64,000 nt of DNA. It comes from an uncultured bacterium. Lineage in GTDB: Bacteria; Bacteroidota; Rhodothermia; Rhodothermales; Rubricoccaceae. Below, one piece after another: positions 27,622-36,790 of this stretch. Made by a program: the position numbers and the translations under genes. The stretch's first letter is position 1, and the number at the start of each line of letters is the position of its first letter. Below the pieces are notes generated by a model. It did not search any database and was not told the origin of the DNA. It saw only the letters and a list, made by a program, of their open reading frames with translations. The stretch spans positions 1-64,000 of the forward strand of contig CANLSR010000004.1 in assembly GCA_947493945.1 (NCBI GenBank), read 5' to 3'.

Positions 27622-28743
27622 ATGTACCGCCTCGCTCTGACGGCCCTCCTCGCGTGCGCGGGGTGCGCTCCGTCCGGCCCCACCGCCCCCGTCGCGACGC
27701 TCCCGCCTCGGCCCGAGGCGCTGAGCGAGCGGCCAGGCGGCCCCGGCGCGGCCGACTCGATCCGCCACGTGATCCACGTCTCGGTCGACGGCCTCCGGCC
27801 GGACGCGGTCGCGCGGCAGGGCGCCAACGCGCTCCCCGCCTTTGCGCGCCTGCGCCGGGAGAGCGCCTACACCCACAACGCCCGCACGGACCCCGAGTAC
27901 AGGAACACGCTGCCCAACCACACCAGCCAGCTGACCGGGCGCCCCGTCGCGGGCGACGCCGGCCACGGCTGGACGGCCAACGTGGACCCCGAGCCCGGCG
28001 TCACGCTCCACTCGGGCCGGGGCGAGTACGTCGCGAGCGTGTTCGACGTGGTGCACGACGCGGGCCTGCGCACCGGCGCCTACGTCAGCAAGTCGAAGTT
28101 CTCGCTGTTCGACGTGAGCTACGACGCGGACCACGGCGCGCCGGACGAGACGGGCGGCGACGACGGGCGCGACAAGGTGGACGTGTTCGTCTACGAGCCC
28201 GACACCGAGGCGCTCGTCCGCCGGTTCGTGGCCGACATGGCGCGGGCCCCCTACGCCTACGCCTTCGTCCACCTCCGCGACCCCGACGCGACGGGCCACT
28301 GGTGGCGCTGGAGCGTGCGGACGGGCAGCCGCTACCTCCGCGCCGTCCGCCGCGCCGACGCCCGGATCGGCGAGGTCCTGGACGCCGTCGAGGCCGACCC
28401 GCGCCTGCGCGGCCGCACGGCCGTGATCGTCACGGCCGACCACGGCGGCTCGGGGCGCCACCACGTCGCCGCGGACGCGCGGCACTACACGGTCCCGTTC
28501 TACGTCTGGGGCCCAGGCGTCCCGGCGGCCGACCTCTACGCGCTCAGCCCCGACTCGCGCCGGGACCCGGGCGACGCCAACGTGGGCGCCGGCGCCGACC
28601 GCCAGCCGGTCCGCAACGGCGACGCGGCCAACCTCGCGCTGGAGCTCTTGGGGTTGGGCGCGGTCCCGGGCTCGACGTGGGGCGCCGGGGCGCCTCTCCG
28701 CGTCGTGGCGCCACCGGCAGACGGCCCAGGAGCCGCGGACTAG
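27622..28743 (+). CDS. Lipoprotein of the alkaline phosphatase/phosphodiesterase superfamily
   Basis: This is a 373-residue protein with lipobox LLACAGC. The metal-binding core follows the type I phosphodiesterase pattern: IRHVIHVSVDGLRPDAV (first Asp), NTLPNHTSQLTG (nucleophile Thr region), FVHLRDPDATGHWWRWS and VIVTADHGGSGRHH. It probably hydrolyses a phosphodiester or phosphomonoester outside the cytoplasm. The start at 27622 gives the lipoprotein signal. An upstream in-frame start would overlap the divergent barrel gene. Confidence 0.85.
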   Translation: MYRLALTALLACAGCAPSGPTAPVATLPPRPEALSERPGGPGAADSIRHVIHVSVDGLRPDAVARQGANALPAFARLRRESAYTHNARTDPEYRNTLPNHTSQLTGRPVAGDAGHGWTANVDPEPGVTLHSGRGEYVASVFDVVHDAGLRTGAYVSKSKFSLFDVSYDADHGAPDETGGDDGRDKVDVFVYEPDTEALVRRFVADMARAPYAYAFVHLRDPDATGHWWRWSVRTGSRYLRAVRRADARIGEVLDAVEADPRLRGRTAVIVTADHGGSGRHHVAADARHYTVPFYVWGPGVPAADLYALSPDSRRDPGDANVGAGADRQPVRNGDAANLALELLGLGAVPGSTWGAGAPLRVVAPPADGPGAAD

Positions 28744-28847
28744 CCCGCCGGCGGCCACCGCCAGCGGCGCGCCGGCCCGTGAATTCGACCGGCTGGCGGA
28801 CCCTCCCGGCGCGGGCTTCGTGGCAGGCGCCCCCCTCCCCCAATCCC

Positions 28848-29102
28848 ATGAGCGACCTCACCGACGACGCGAAAAACGAGCTTCACAAGCAGGAGGCCAA
28901 GGGCCGCAAGGCGCAGGCCGGCGGGGCCTTCGACGAGGTCAAGGGCAAGGTCAAAAAGACCGTCGGCGACGCGCTCGACGACACGAGCATGCAAGCCGAG
29001 GGCGCCGTCCAGGAGCTGGCCGGCAAGGCGCGCAAGACCGCCGGCGACGCCCACGCCGACGCGGCGGACGCGGCCGAAGACGCCATCGACAAAGCGGACT
29101 AG
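28848..29102 (+). CDS. CsbD family stress protein
   Basis: This is an 84-residue hydrophilic protein. The CsbD repeat is recognisable as GGAFDEVKGKVKKTVGDALD and GAVQELAGKARKTAGD. CsbD-like proteins accumulate under general stress and their molecular role is unknown. A long perfect inverted repeat follows the gene. Confidence 0.85.
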   Translation: MSDLTDDAKNELHKQEAKGRKAQAGGAFDEVKGKVKKTVGDALDDTSMQAEGAVQELAGKARKTAGDAHADAADAAEDAIDKAD

Positions 29103-29119
29103 CCCCCGCCGTCCCGCTT

Positions 29120-29157
29120 CCACGCCCCCGGTCTGCGTCGTCAGGCCGGGGGCGTGG
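29120..29157. terminator. 12-bp perfect hairpin after csbD-like gene
   Basis: CCACGCCCCCGG (29120-29131) pairs perfectly with CCGGGGGCGTGG (29146-29157) with a 14-base loop. It lies between the convergent CsbD-like and beta-CASP genes. It has no T run and is not of the GCTGGCGG type. Confidence 0.55.
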
Positions 29158-29220
29158 CGTCGGCGCCCGCCGGCGACTTCCGGGGCCGTCCGCGGCGTCA
29201 AGGCATTCGCCAGACAGGGC

Positions 29221-30633
29221 CTAGCCCAGCGCCACGGCCTCTCCCCGCGCCGGCGCCTCGACGTCCCCGATCCCGGACTGGCGGAGGGCGTCGGCGAGCG
29301 CCTGCTGGCGCGGCGGGTCACCGTGGACGAGGTAGACCGTCTGCAACCGGCCCTTGTCGAGCTGGCCCACGAAGTCCACCAGCCCGGGCTCGTCAGCGTG
29401 GGCCGAGAACGTGTTCATCACCTCGACGCGGGCGCGGAGCCGGTGCGGCTGGCCGAAGATCTTGACCTCGGGGCGCCGCTCCACGATGCGCCGGCCCAGG
29501 GTGTGCTCGGCCTGGAAGCCCACGATCAGGACCGTGTGCTTGGGGTCCTCGACGGTGTTGCGGAGGTGGTGGAGGATGCGCCCGGCCTCGCACATGCCCG
29601 ACGCCGAGATCACCACGAACGGGACGCGCAGCCCGTTGAGCTCCTTCGACCGGCTCGCCTCCCTCACGTACTCCAGGCGCTCGAACCCGAACGGGTTGGG
29701 GTCGGAGAGCATGTACTCCAAGAGGTCGTCGTCGTAGCACTCGGGGTGCGTCTGGAACACGGCCGTCGCGTTGACCGCCAGCGGGCTGTCGACGAAGACG
29801 GGGATGCGGGGGACGCGCTCCTCGTTCCACAGCTGGTCGAGGTTGTAGACCAGCTCCTGGGTCCGCCCGACCGCGAACGCCGGGATCACGACGCGCCCGC
29901 CGCCGGCGGCCGTCTCGCTCACGATCTCCGCCAGCCGGGCCTTGGCCTGGTCCACGGGCTCGTGCGTCCTGCCGCCGTACGTGCTCTCGCAGATCAGCCA
30001 GTCGACGGGCGGCAGCGGCGCGGGGTCGCGGAGGATGGGCCGGCCGGGGTTGCCCAGGTCGCCCGTGAAGCCGAGGCGCTTGCCACCGGGCAGGTCCAGC
30101 GTCATCGTCGCCGAGCCCAGGATGTGGCCGGCGTCGCGGTAGGTGACCGAGACCCCGCCCGGCACCCCGAACGGCGAGCCGTAGGGGACGCCGTGGAAGC
30201 ACGACAGCACGCCCTCGGCGTCGGCCTGGTCGTAGAGCGGCTCCACCTTGTCCTGGCCCTTTTTCCGGATCTTCTGGTTAAAGAACGCGGCGTCCTTTTC
30301 CTGGATGTAGGCGCTGTCCTTGAGCATGATCGCGCACAGGTCGCGCGTGGCGTGCGTCGCGTAGACGGTCCCCCGGAAGCCGTCGCGCCACAGCTTGGGC
30401 AGGAGCCCGGAGTGGTCGATGTGGGCGTGCGAGAGCAGCACGGCGTCGACCGCGGACGGGGGGCACGGCCAGTCCCCGTTCAGCTCCCGCGCCTCGGAGC
30501 GGCGGCCCTGGTAGAGCCCGCAGTCCAGGAACAGCTTGGTGCCGTCGCCGAGCTCCAGGAAATGGAGCGACCCGGTGACGGTCCGGGCGGCGCCCCAGAA
30601 GGTGAGGGTTCCCGGGGACGGGGGCTTGGACAT
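29221..30633 (-). CDS. Metallo-beta-lactamase-fold RNA hydrolase with beta-CASP domain
   Basis: This is a 470-residue protein related to CPSF73/RNase J-like nucleases. It has the zinc motif LLSHAHIDHSGLLPKL, then DAGHILGSAT, FTGDLGNPGRPILRD and LICESTYGGRTHEP. The beta-CASP region includes VVIPAFAVGRTQEL and MCEAGRILHHL, with the final FSAHADEPGL. It probably cleaves RNA. The start MSKPPSPGTLTFWGAARTVTG is the family start; the frame is open further upstream but carries no homology. It is divergent from ilvE. Confidence 0.9.
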   Translation of the reverse strand: MSKPPSPGTLTFWGAARTVTGSLHFLELGDGTKLFLDCGLYQGRRSEARELNGDWPCPPSAVDAVLLSHAHIDHSGLLPKLWRDGFRGTVYATHATRDLCAIMLKDSAYIQEKDAAFFNQKIRKKGQDKVEPLYDQADAEGVLSCFHGVPYGSPFGVPGGVSVTYRDAGHILGSATMTLDLPGGKRLGFTGDLGNPGRPILRDPAPLPPVDWLICESTYGGRTHEPVDQAKARLAEIVSETAAGGGRVVIPAFAVGRTQELVYNLDQLWNEERVPRIPVFVDSPLAVNATAVFQTHPECYDDDLLEYMLSDPNPFGFERLEYVREASRSKELNGLRVPFVVISASGMCEAGRILHHLRNTVEDPKHTVLIVGFQAEHTLGRRIVERRPEVKIFGQPHRLRARVEVMNTFSAHADEPGLVDFVGQLDKGRLQTVYLVHGDPPRQQALADALRQSGIGDVEAPARGEAVALG

Positions 30634-30715
30634 GGCAGCGGGTGGGGGCGGGCGGCCAACATAGCCGAGCCCGCGGGCCGCTGGCGTCGGCGTCGGCGTC
30701 GGGGGCGCCGGAGTC

Positions 30716-30743
30716 TTGACCGGAAGCGCTTCCGGTATCTTTG
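30716..30743 (+). promoter_or_regulatory. ilvE promoter with a perfect 16-bp palindrome as spacer
   Basis: TTG (30716-30718), a 17-base spacer and TATCTTTG (30736-30743) form an exact Bacteroidota-type promoter. Sixteen bases of the spacer, CCGGAAGCGCTTCCGG (30720-30735), are a perfect palindrome, as expected for a repressor operator. A second weaker box, TATCTTTT, follows at about 30752. The ilvE start is 98 bp downstream. Confidence 0.7.
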
Positions 30744-30841
30744 GTGGCCTCGTATCTTTTAGCAGGCCCTCGGTCCTAGACCGGGCGAGTTCTAGGGCCG
30801 GTGGCCGTCGGCCGCGTTCCCCTCTCTCTACGCCCCACCCC

Positions 30842-31795
30842 ATGTCGAAGCCTCGCATCTGGTTCAACGGCGACCTCGTCGACTACGAGGACGCCACCAT
30901 CCACGTCCTGTCCCACGTCGTCCACTACGGCTCGTCGGTGTTCGAGGGCATCCGCGCCTACGCCACCGACCGCGGGCCGGCCGTCTTCCGCCTGCGCGAG
31001 CACATGGCGCGGCTGGTCGACTCGGCCAAGATCCACCGGATGGACCTGGGCTACTCGGTCGACGCGCTGTGCGACGCCGTGGTGGAGACGATCTCGGCGA
31101 GCGGGCTGGAGGCGTGCTACGTCCGGCCGGTCTCGTTCCGCGGGCACGGGCCGATGGGCGTCAACCCGTTGAACAACCCGGTCCACACGGTGATCGCGGT
31201 GTGGGAGTGGGGCCAGTACCTCGGCGCCGAGGCCCTGGAGCAGGGCGTCGACGTCCAGGTGTCGTCGTGGAACCGGCCGGCGCCGAACACGCTGCCGTCG
31301 ATGGCCAAGGCCGGCGGGAACTACCTCGGCGGGAGCCTGATCAAGATGGAGGCGCTCAAGAACGGGTTCGCCGAGGGCATCGCCCTGACCGTGGACGGCT
31401 ACCTGTCGGAGGGGTCGGGCGAGAACCTGTTCCTGGTCCGCGACGGCGAGATCTACACGCCGCCGACCACCATGTCCATCCTGCCCGGCATCACGCGCGA
31501 CTCGGTGATCCAGATCGCCCGGGAGCGCGGCTACACCGTGGTGGAGAAGACGTTGCCCCGCGAGGCGCTCTACCTTGCCGACGAGGTCTTCTTCACCGGC
31601 ACGGCGGCCGAGGTCACCCCGGTCCGCTCGGTGGACCACTACCAGATCGGGGAGGGCCGCCGCGGGCCGGTCACGGAGGAGCTCCAGTCGGCCTACTTCA
31701 AGGCGCTCCGCGACACCGACAACCCGAACGGCTGGCTGACCTTCACGCAGGACTCCGCGCCAGCGGCGCCGAAGGCCGAGGCCGAGGCGCTCTAG
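30842..31795 (+). CDS. ilvE: Branched-chain amino acid aminotransferase
   Basis: This PLP enzyme performs the last step of Leu/Ile/Val synthesis. The 317 residues match class IV aminotransferases. Features are [16 protein letters not shown], the PLP lysine in [46 protein letters not shown] and [16 protein letters not shown]. It has its own promoter and a strong terminator, so it is probably a single-gene unit. Confidence 0.95.
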   Translation: MSKPRIWFNGDLVDYEDATIHVLSHVVHYGSSVFEGIRAYATDRGPAVFRLREHMARLVDSAKIHRMDLGYSVDALCDAVVETISASGLEACYVRPVSFRGHGPMGVNPLNNPVHTVIAVWEWGQYLGAEALEQGVDVQVSSWNRPAPNTLPSMAKAGGNYLGGSLIKMEALKNGFAEGIALTVDGYLSEGSGENLFLVRDGEIYTPPTTMSILPGITRDSVIQIARERGYTVVEKTLPREALYLADEVFFTGTAAEVTPVRSVDHYQIGEGRRGPVTEELQSAYFKALRDTDNPNGWLTFTQDSAPAAPKAEAEAL

Positions 31796-31826
31796 CCCCT
31801 CCGCCCGCGACGGCTGGCCCGAGACC

Positions 31827-31857
31827 GGGGCGCCGCCTGCTGGGCGGCGCCCCTTTT
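31827..31857 (+). terminator. Intrinsic terminator after ilvE
   Basis: GGGGCGCCGCC (31827-31837) pairs with GGCGGCGCCCC (31843-31853) and TTTT follows. It lies 31 bp after the ilvE stop codon. Confidence 0.8.
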
Positions 31858-31881
31858 CGCAGCCCCCAGTCGCGCCCGCAC

Positions 31882-31908
31882 CCCCCGCCAGCGGCGCGCT
31901 GGCGGGGG
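31882..31908. terminator. Second hairpin after ilvE, GCTGGCGG type
   Basis: CCCCCGCCAGC (31882-31892) pairs perfectly with GCTGGCGGGGG (31898-31908) across a 5-base loop. It directly follows the T-tract terminator and has no T run itself. Confidence 0.45.
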
Positions 31909-31964
31909 CCGCCGGCGGTGGGCGGCCGCGTTCCGACCTTCTCGTCCCTCGCACGTCCAGACTC

Positions 31965-33773
31965 ATGTCCCGATTCCTCGCCGCCCTCCTCGTCCTCGGG
32001 CTGGGGCCCGCCGCGGCCGCGCAGCCGATGACGACCGACGCGCCGCCCGTGGCGGGGACGCTCCGCCCGGACCGCGGCACCGCCGACCTGTCGTTCGATG
32101 TCCGCCCGTCGCGGGACGCCGCCGCCTCCGAGGACTGCTCCGTCTACCCGTTCCCCTCGGCGCCGGACGCGGTCGTGGACTGGGACGGCGGCGACCTCCA
32201 GCTCTGGGTCCGGGCGGAGTTCGACGCCACGCTGGCGGTGTACCGCCCCGACGGGACCTGGGCGTGCGACGACGACACCCGCGGCCTGCTGCCGGTCGTC
32301 CGCCTGCCGGACGCGCCGGCGGGCCGCTACGTCGTCTGGCTGGGCTCGTACGCCGAGACGCCGGAGGCGCCCCGGGCCACGCTCTACGCCGGCGAGCCGC
32401 CGCCGGCCCCCGTCCTCGTCGCGGACGCCCGGCCGGCGGCGGGCACGATCCGCGCCGACGGCGGCTTCGAGGCGAGCCAGGGCACCGTCCACGTGTCCGT
32501 CCGCGCCGGCGGCCTGGACGCCATGTCCGAGGTCGACCTGAGCGGCACGCCCGACGCCCCGGTCTTCTGCAGCGGCCACGTCGACGCGGCCCGGCCGACG
32601 GCGGCCATCGACTACGACGCCGACGGCGGGACGGGCTCGCTCGGCATCCGCGCGGCCGCCAGCGACGACCTGGTCCTGGTGGTCCAGACGCCCGGCGGCG
32701 AGATCCTGTGCAACGACGACGCCGACGGCTCCGACCCGGCCATCGGGGTGGAGCGCGCCGCCAGCGGCACGTACGCCGTCTGGGTGGGCACCTACGGGCC
32801 GGTCGGCGAGCCCGTCGGCGCCATGCTGTCGGTGTCGGAGGACGCCCCGCGGGCCGTCGATGGGAGCGTGGTCGAGGCGGAGCCGTACTCGGAGGGGACG
32901 TACCTGGCCCTCGACCTGGAGGCCGTGCCGGCGGTGCGCGTCCGGGCGAGGGACGGCGAGGCCGGCGAGGCCGAGGTCACGGTGCGGCCCGAGACGCCTG
33001 TGCCCGTCGCCGGCCCCGACTGCCGCGGCTCCGTCGAGGCCCGCGCCACGGCCGCGATCGAGCTCGACGGCGACGGCCCGTTCGCGCTGACCGCCCGCAG
33101 CGACACCGACGCGACGCTGACCGTCCGCACGCCGAGCGGCGACTGGCTGTGCAGCGACGACGCCGACGGCCTCGACCCGGGCATCCAGATCGACGCGCCG
33201 GAGGCCGGCCGGTACCTCGTCTGGGTGGGCGCCTTCGTCGAGCCCGGCCACGTCGTCTCCGCCACGCTGGCGGCGACGGCCGGCGAGGTGGTCGTGAGCC
33301 AGCCGTTGGTCGGCGACTACGGCAGCCTCCGCCAGTCGGCCGGGACGTACCGCGGCACCGAGATCCGGGCGGGCGACGCCGCGGCGGCCTTCGACTGGGA
33401 CGCCGCGGCCACGCGCACGGAGACCGTCCGGGCCGGGGGGGCGGTCACGAACCCGGTCATGGGCGAGGCGTGCAGCGGGTTCGTGAGCGAGCGGCCGTCG
33501 GCCGAGGTCGAGGCCCCGGGCAGCTTCGTGGTCTCGGCGAGCGGCGACGACGACCTGACGCTCGTCGTCCTCGCGCCCGACGGCACCTGGACGTGCAGCG
33601 ACGACGGCGACGGGACCGACCCGCTGGCGGAGGTCATCGGCGGGCCGGGGACGTATTCGATCTGGGTGGGCACGTACTACCGCCAGGACGAGCCGACGCC
33701 AGCCACGCTGCGTCTGGAGAGGCTGCCGGCCTCCCGGTCCACGCCCGAGCTGCCGCCCGCGATCCGGGGGTAG
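31965..33773 (+). CDS. Secreted protein with four copies of an unrecognised Cys/Asp-rich beta domain
   Basis: This is a 602-residue protein with a signal peptide (MSRFLAALLVLGLGPAAAAA-like, cleaved at AAAQ). Four repeats of about 120-150 residues share a Cys-x-Gly or Cys-Ser motif, a strand ending in D-L-x-L-x-V, then the pattern PdGxWxCxDDxdGxDP and a closing GxYxVWVGtY. Examples are TPGGEILCNDDADGSDP and APDGTWTCSDDGDGTDP. The paired cysteines suggest one disulfide per repeat, and the Asp cluster suggests calcium. The layout resembles pre-peptidase C-terminal domains, but I cannot name it. The next gene encodes one copy of the same domain. Confidence 0.7.
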   Translation: MSRFLAALLVLGLGPAAAAQPMTTDAPPVAGTLRPDRGTADLSFDVRPSRDAAASEDCSVYPFPSAPDAVVDWDGGDLQLWVRAEFDATLAVYRPDGTWACDDDTRGLLPVVRLPDAPAGRYVVWLGSYAETPEAPRATLYAGEPPPAPVLVADARPAAGTIRADGGFEASQGTVHVSVRAGGLDAMSEVDLSGTPDAPVFCSGHVDAARPTAAIDYDADGGTGSLGIRAAASDDLVLVVQTPGGEILCNDDADGSDPAIGVERAASGTYAVWVGTYGPVGEPVGAMLSVSEDAPRAVDGSVVEAEPYSEGTYLALDLEAVPAVRVRARDGEAGEAEVTVRPETPVPVAGPDCRGSVEARATAAIELDGDGPFALTARSDTDATLTVRTPSGDWLCSDDADGLDPGIQIDAPEAGRYLVWVGAFVEPGHVVSATLAATAGEVVVSQPLVGDYGSLRQSAGTYRGTEIRAGDAAAAFDWDAAATRTETVRAGGAVTNPVMGEACSGFVSERPSAEVEAPGSFVVSASGDDDLTLVVLAPDGTWTCSDDGDGTDPLAEVIGGPGTYSIWVGTYYRQDEPTPATLRLERLPASRSTPELPPAIRG

Positions 33774-33895
33774 GCGCCGCGTCCGCGACGTGGGGGCGTA
33801 ATGAATTGCCGAGCCCCAACGTCTGAAACGGCTGGCACGATCCGGTACCGGCACTGCGTTTGCCTTACCTGCAGGCTCCACCCGCTCACGCCCCC

Positions 33896-34345
33896 ATGCG
33901 CTTCCTCTTCCTCCTCGCCGCCGTCGCGGCCCTGGCCGCGGCCCCGGCCGACGCCCAGCCCCGCCGCAACGCCGCGCCCCAGCAGACGCTCGAGATCGCC
34001 GACGCGCCCGTGTCCGTGAGCGTCCGCGCGGGCGGCTCCGACCGCAACGCCGTCCCCGGCAGCGGCTGCTCCGGGTTTATCGAGAACGGCCGGCCCTCGG
34101 CCACCGTCGCGGTGTCCGGCGACGGCCCGCTCTCGATCTACGCCCAGTCGGGCACCGACACCACGATGCTCGTCGCCGACCCCGCCGGCCGGTGGCACTG
34201 CTCCGACGACGCCAACGGCAGCAACCCCGCCGTGACGTTCGCGCGCGCCGCGCCCGGGACCTACGTCGTGTGGGTGGGCACGTTCTCGCCCACCGCCACC
34301 GACGACGCGCGCCTGTCGGCCGTCCGCGGCCAGCCGGCCTGGTAG
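33896..34345 (+). CDS. Secreted single-domain relative of the preceding repeat protein
   Basis: This is a 149-residue protein with a signal peptide (MRFLFLLAAVAALAAAPADA). The mature part has one copy of the domain found four times in the gene before: SGCSGFIENGRPSATV, then DPAGRWHCSDDANGSNP and PGTYVVWVGTFSP. It lies 122 bp downstream in the same direction. The pair looks like a duplication family. Function is unknown. Confidence 0.75.
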   Translation: MRFLFLLAAVAALAAAPADAQPRRNAAPQQTLEIADAPVSVSVRAGGSDRNAVPGSGCSGFIENGRPSATVAVSGDGPLSIYAQSGTDTTMLVADPAGRWHCSDDANGSNPAVTFARAAPGTYVVWVGTFSPTATDDARLSAVRGQPAW

Positions 34346-34388
34346 CCGGCCCCCCGCTGGCGGCCGGCGCGCGCGTCGCCGGCCGTCC

Positions 34389-34850
34389 CTAGGCTTGGTC
34401 GGTGCGGACCTTCTCGAGCAGCTCGGACAGCGTCGCCAGCTCGGCGGCGGTCAGGTGGGACGTGACCCGGTTGATGGCCTCGTCGATGGGCGCGTCGATC
34501 TGCTTGAGCAGGTCCAGGCCCTTGTCCGTGATCCCGACCTCGACCACGCGGCGGTCGTGCGTGGCCCGCTCCCGGGTGACGAGCCCGTGCGACTCCAGCC
34601 GCACCAGCAGCCGCGTCACGTCGGGCATCCGGTCGAGCAGGCGCTCGGCGACCTCGGAGCAGGCGTAGCGGGCCGGGTGGTGCCCGCGCAGGATCCGGAG
34701 CACGTTGTACTGGGCCTGCGTCACGCCGAACGGCGCCAGCGTGTCCGACATCTGGCCGCCGAGGTACGAGTCGGTCGCGACCACGTTGAGCACCGCCTCG
34801 TGCGCGGGCGATGCGAACCGGGTTTGCTGGATCAGGTCGGAGAGGGTCAC
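34389..34850 (-). CDS. MarR family transcriptional regulator
   Basis: This is a 153-residue winged-helix regulator. The DNA-binding core QAQYNVLRILRGHHPARYACSEVAERLLDRMPDVTRLLVRLESHGLV and the wing RERATHDRRVVEVGITDKG are typical. The GTG start overlaps the stop of the histidine kinase gene (GTGA), so both are one transcription and translation unit. MarR proteins usually sense small molecules or oxidation. The target is unknown. Confidence 0.88.
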   Translation of the reverse strand: MTLSDLIQQTRFASPAHEAVLNVVATDSYLGGQMSDTLAPFGVTQAQYNVLRILRGHHPARYACSEVAERLLDRMPDVTRLLVRLESHGLVTRERATHDRRVVEVGITDKGLDLLKQIDAPIDEAINRVTSHLTAAELATLSELLEKVRTDQA

Positions 34851-35977
34851 GGTGGTGCGGGCTGGTCTCCTCCTACTGGCGGTCTCTCGGACGGAGTTCC
34901 GGTCTCGGCGCCGGGCGCCGGCGCGGACGGGAGCGTGAACGAGAACGTGGAGCCGTAGCCGACCCGGCTCTCGACGTCGAGGCGGCGGCCGTGCGCCTCC
35001 AGGAGGTGCTTGACGATGGCCAGCCCCAGGCCCGTGCCGCCGGGGTCGCGCGCCCGGCTCTTGTCGACCCGGAAAAACCGCTCGGTCAGGCGGCCGGTCG
35101 CCTCCGGAGGGATGCCGATCCCGTCGTCCACGACGGCGACGCGGACCTCGCCCGCCTCGCGCTCGCGCGCGGTGACCTCGACGTGTCCGCCGGCCTCGTT
35201 GTACTTGACGGCGTTCTCGACCAGGTTGGTGAGCACCTGGCGGATGCGCTCGCGGTCGCCCAGGAGCGGCGGCAGGCCCGCCGGGACGCGCGCCGCCAGC
35301 GCGACGCCGCGCTCGCGCGCCACGTGCTCGAGCGCGTCGGCGACGTCGGCCGCCAGCTCGGCCAGGCTGAACGGGGCGTGCCGGACCCGGAGCTGGCCCG
35401 TCTCCAGCTTCGAGATCTCCGTCAGGTCGCGCGTGAGCGAGTCCAGCCGGGCGGCGTTCTCGGCGATCTTCTCGACGAACGGCCGCCGCACGCGGTCGTC
35501 GTCGAGGGCGCCGTCGAGGAGCGTCTCGGCAAAGCCGGAGACGGCGAAGATGGGCGTGCGGAGCTCGTGGCTGACGTCGCCCAGGAACTCGCGGCGGTAG
35601 CTCTCGACCCGCTCCAGCCGCTCGATCTCCTGCCGGAGCGTCCGCCCGGCCCGGCCCACCTGGTGGATGAGCGCGTCGAGCTCGTCGCGCCTGGGCGTGC
35701 CGGGGAGGACCGCGAGCGCGTCGAACCGGCGCTTGCGGGCGTCGCGGAGCGTCCGCCGCGCCAGCTCCAGCCGGCCCGCCACCTGGCGCACCACCACGGC
35801 GTAGGCCGCGACGGCGGAGGCGAGGGCGGCGAAGGCCCCGGCCACCAGCCCGACGCCCGCGCCTTGGGCCAGCCCGGCCGCCAGCGCCGAGGCGGCGCCG
35901 GTGCCCAGCGCTACGCCCGCCGCCACGCGCAGCGCCAGCTGGTGGGCCCGGGGCCGACGCGGAGCCGAGTTCGCCAT
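34847..35977 (-). CDS. PhoR-like sensor histidine kinase
   Basis: This is a 376-residue kinase with two N-terminal membrane helices (about 15-38 and 42-64), a short HAMP-like linker and the phosphorylation site His137 in FLGDVSHELRTPIFAVSGFA. The ATPase has the N box LTNLVENAVKYNEAGG, the G1 box VVDDGIGIPPEA and G2 PGGTGLGLAIVKHLLEAHG. There is no sensory domain outside the membrane. No response regulator is adjacent. Instead it is coupled to a MarR gene downstream. Confidence 0.88.
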   Translation of the reverse strand: MANSAPRRPRAHQLALRVAAGVALGTGAASALAAGLAQGAGVGLVAGAFAALASAVAAYAVVVRQVAGRLELARRTLRDARKRRFDALAVLPGTPRRDELDALIHQVGRAGRTLRQEIERLERVESYRREFLGDVSHELRTPIFAVSGFAETLLDGALDDDRVRRPFVEKIAENAARLDSLTRDLTEISKLETGQLRVRHAPFSLAELAADVADALEHVARERGVALAARVPAGLPPLLGDRERIRQVLTNLVENAVKYNEAGGHVEVTAREREAGEVRVAVVDDGIGIPPEATGRLTERFFRVDKSRARDPGGTGLGLAIVKHLLEAHGRRLDVESRVGYGSTFSFTLPSAPAPGAETGTPSERPPVGGDQPAPP

Positions 35978-36073
35978 GGGGGAGGACGGCAGACGCCGAA
36001 GACTACCACCGTGCCCCGCTGGCGGTCGCCGTGGACGGGGCGATTCTCGGAGAGGCGGCGTGCCCCCACGTCG

Positions 36074-36790
36074 CTAGATCGGCTCCACGGCGTCGGCGCG
36101 GACCCAGCCCCGGGCGTCGCCCGCTGACACGGGGCGCCAGCCGTCGGCGGCCTCGCCCACCTCGACCGTCTCGCCGGCGCGCAGCCGCGCCACGCCCGCC
36201 GCCGCCGCCGACGGCCTCTCGACGACGGCCGCCTCCTCGGCCAGCACCACGCCCAACGGCCGCGTGTGCTCCCGGACGGCCGCCCCCGCCGCGCCGACGG
36301 CCACGACCGCCCCCACGCCCAGTCCCACCGCCCACCGCTGGCGGCCGGCGAGCCCGAGCGCCAGCGCCCCGAACGCGAGCGACAGCGCGAGCGCCACCAG
36401 CCCGACGGGACGCACCACAGCGACGGCCCGGTCCCACCAAACGCGCGCGGCGGAAGGCGCCGGTGCCCCGGTCCGCTCGCGCGCCAGGCGCACGTTCCGG
36501 CGGATCTCGGGGTCGAGCGGGTCCAGGCGCGCGGCGCGCTCCAGGTGGAGCCGGGCCGACCCGGTCTCTCCGCGAGCGAGGGCGACCGTGCCCAGGTTGT
36601 ACTCGGCCGCGGCCGAGGCCCAGCCCGTCGCCCGAGCGCCCTGCCAGGCGGCCACGGCGCCGGCCGTGTCGCCCTCGGCCACGAGCCGGGTGCCGAGCTC
36701 GAACAGCCGCTCGGCCTCCGCGCGGCCGGCGTCGGAGCGGTCGGCGGGGGCCGCCTGCAGCAGGGCCAGGACCAAGAGCAGCGCCGTCAT
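36074..36790 (-). CDS. batE: BatE-like TPR and SH3 protein
   Basis: This is a 238-residue protein with a signal peptide, TPR repeats (RLFELGTRLVAEGDTAGAV and AAAEYNLGTVALARGETGSA), two membrane helices (about 125-170) and a C-terminal SH3-type domain ending GWRPVSAGDARGWVRADAVEPI. This is the BatE layout. It is the last gene of the Bat set, overlapping batD by ATGA. Confidence 0.82.
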   Translation of the reverse strand: MTALLLVLALLQAAPADRSDAGRAEAERLFELGTRLVAEGDTAGAVAAWQGARATGWASAAAEYNLGTVALARGETGSARLHLERAARLDPLDPEIRRNVRLARERTGAPAPSAARVWWDRAVAVVRPVGLVALALSLAFGALALGLAGRQRWAVGLGVGAVVAVGAAGAAVREHTRPLGVVLAEEAAVVERPSAAAAGVARLRAGETVEVGEAADGWRPVSAGDARGWVRADAVEPI

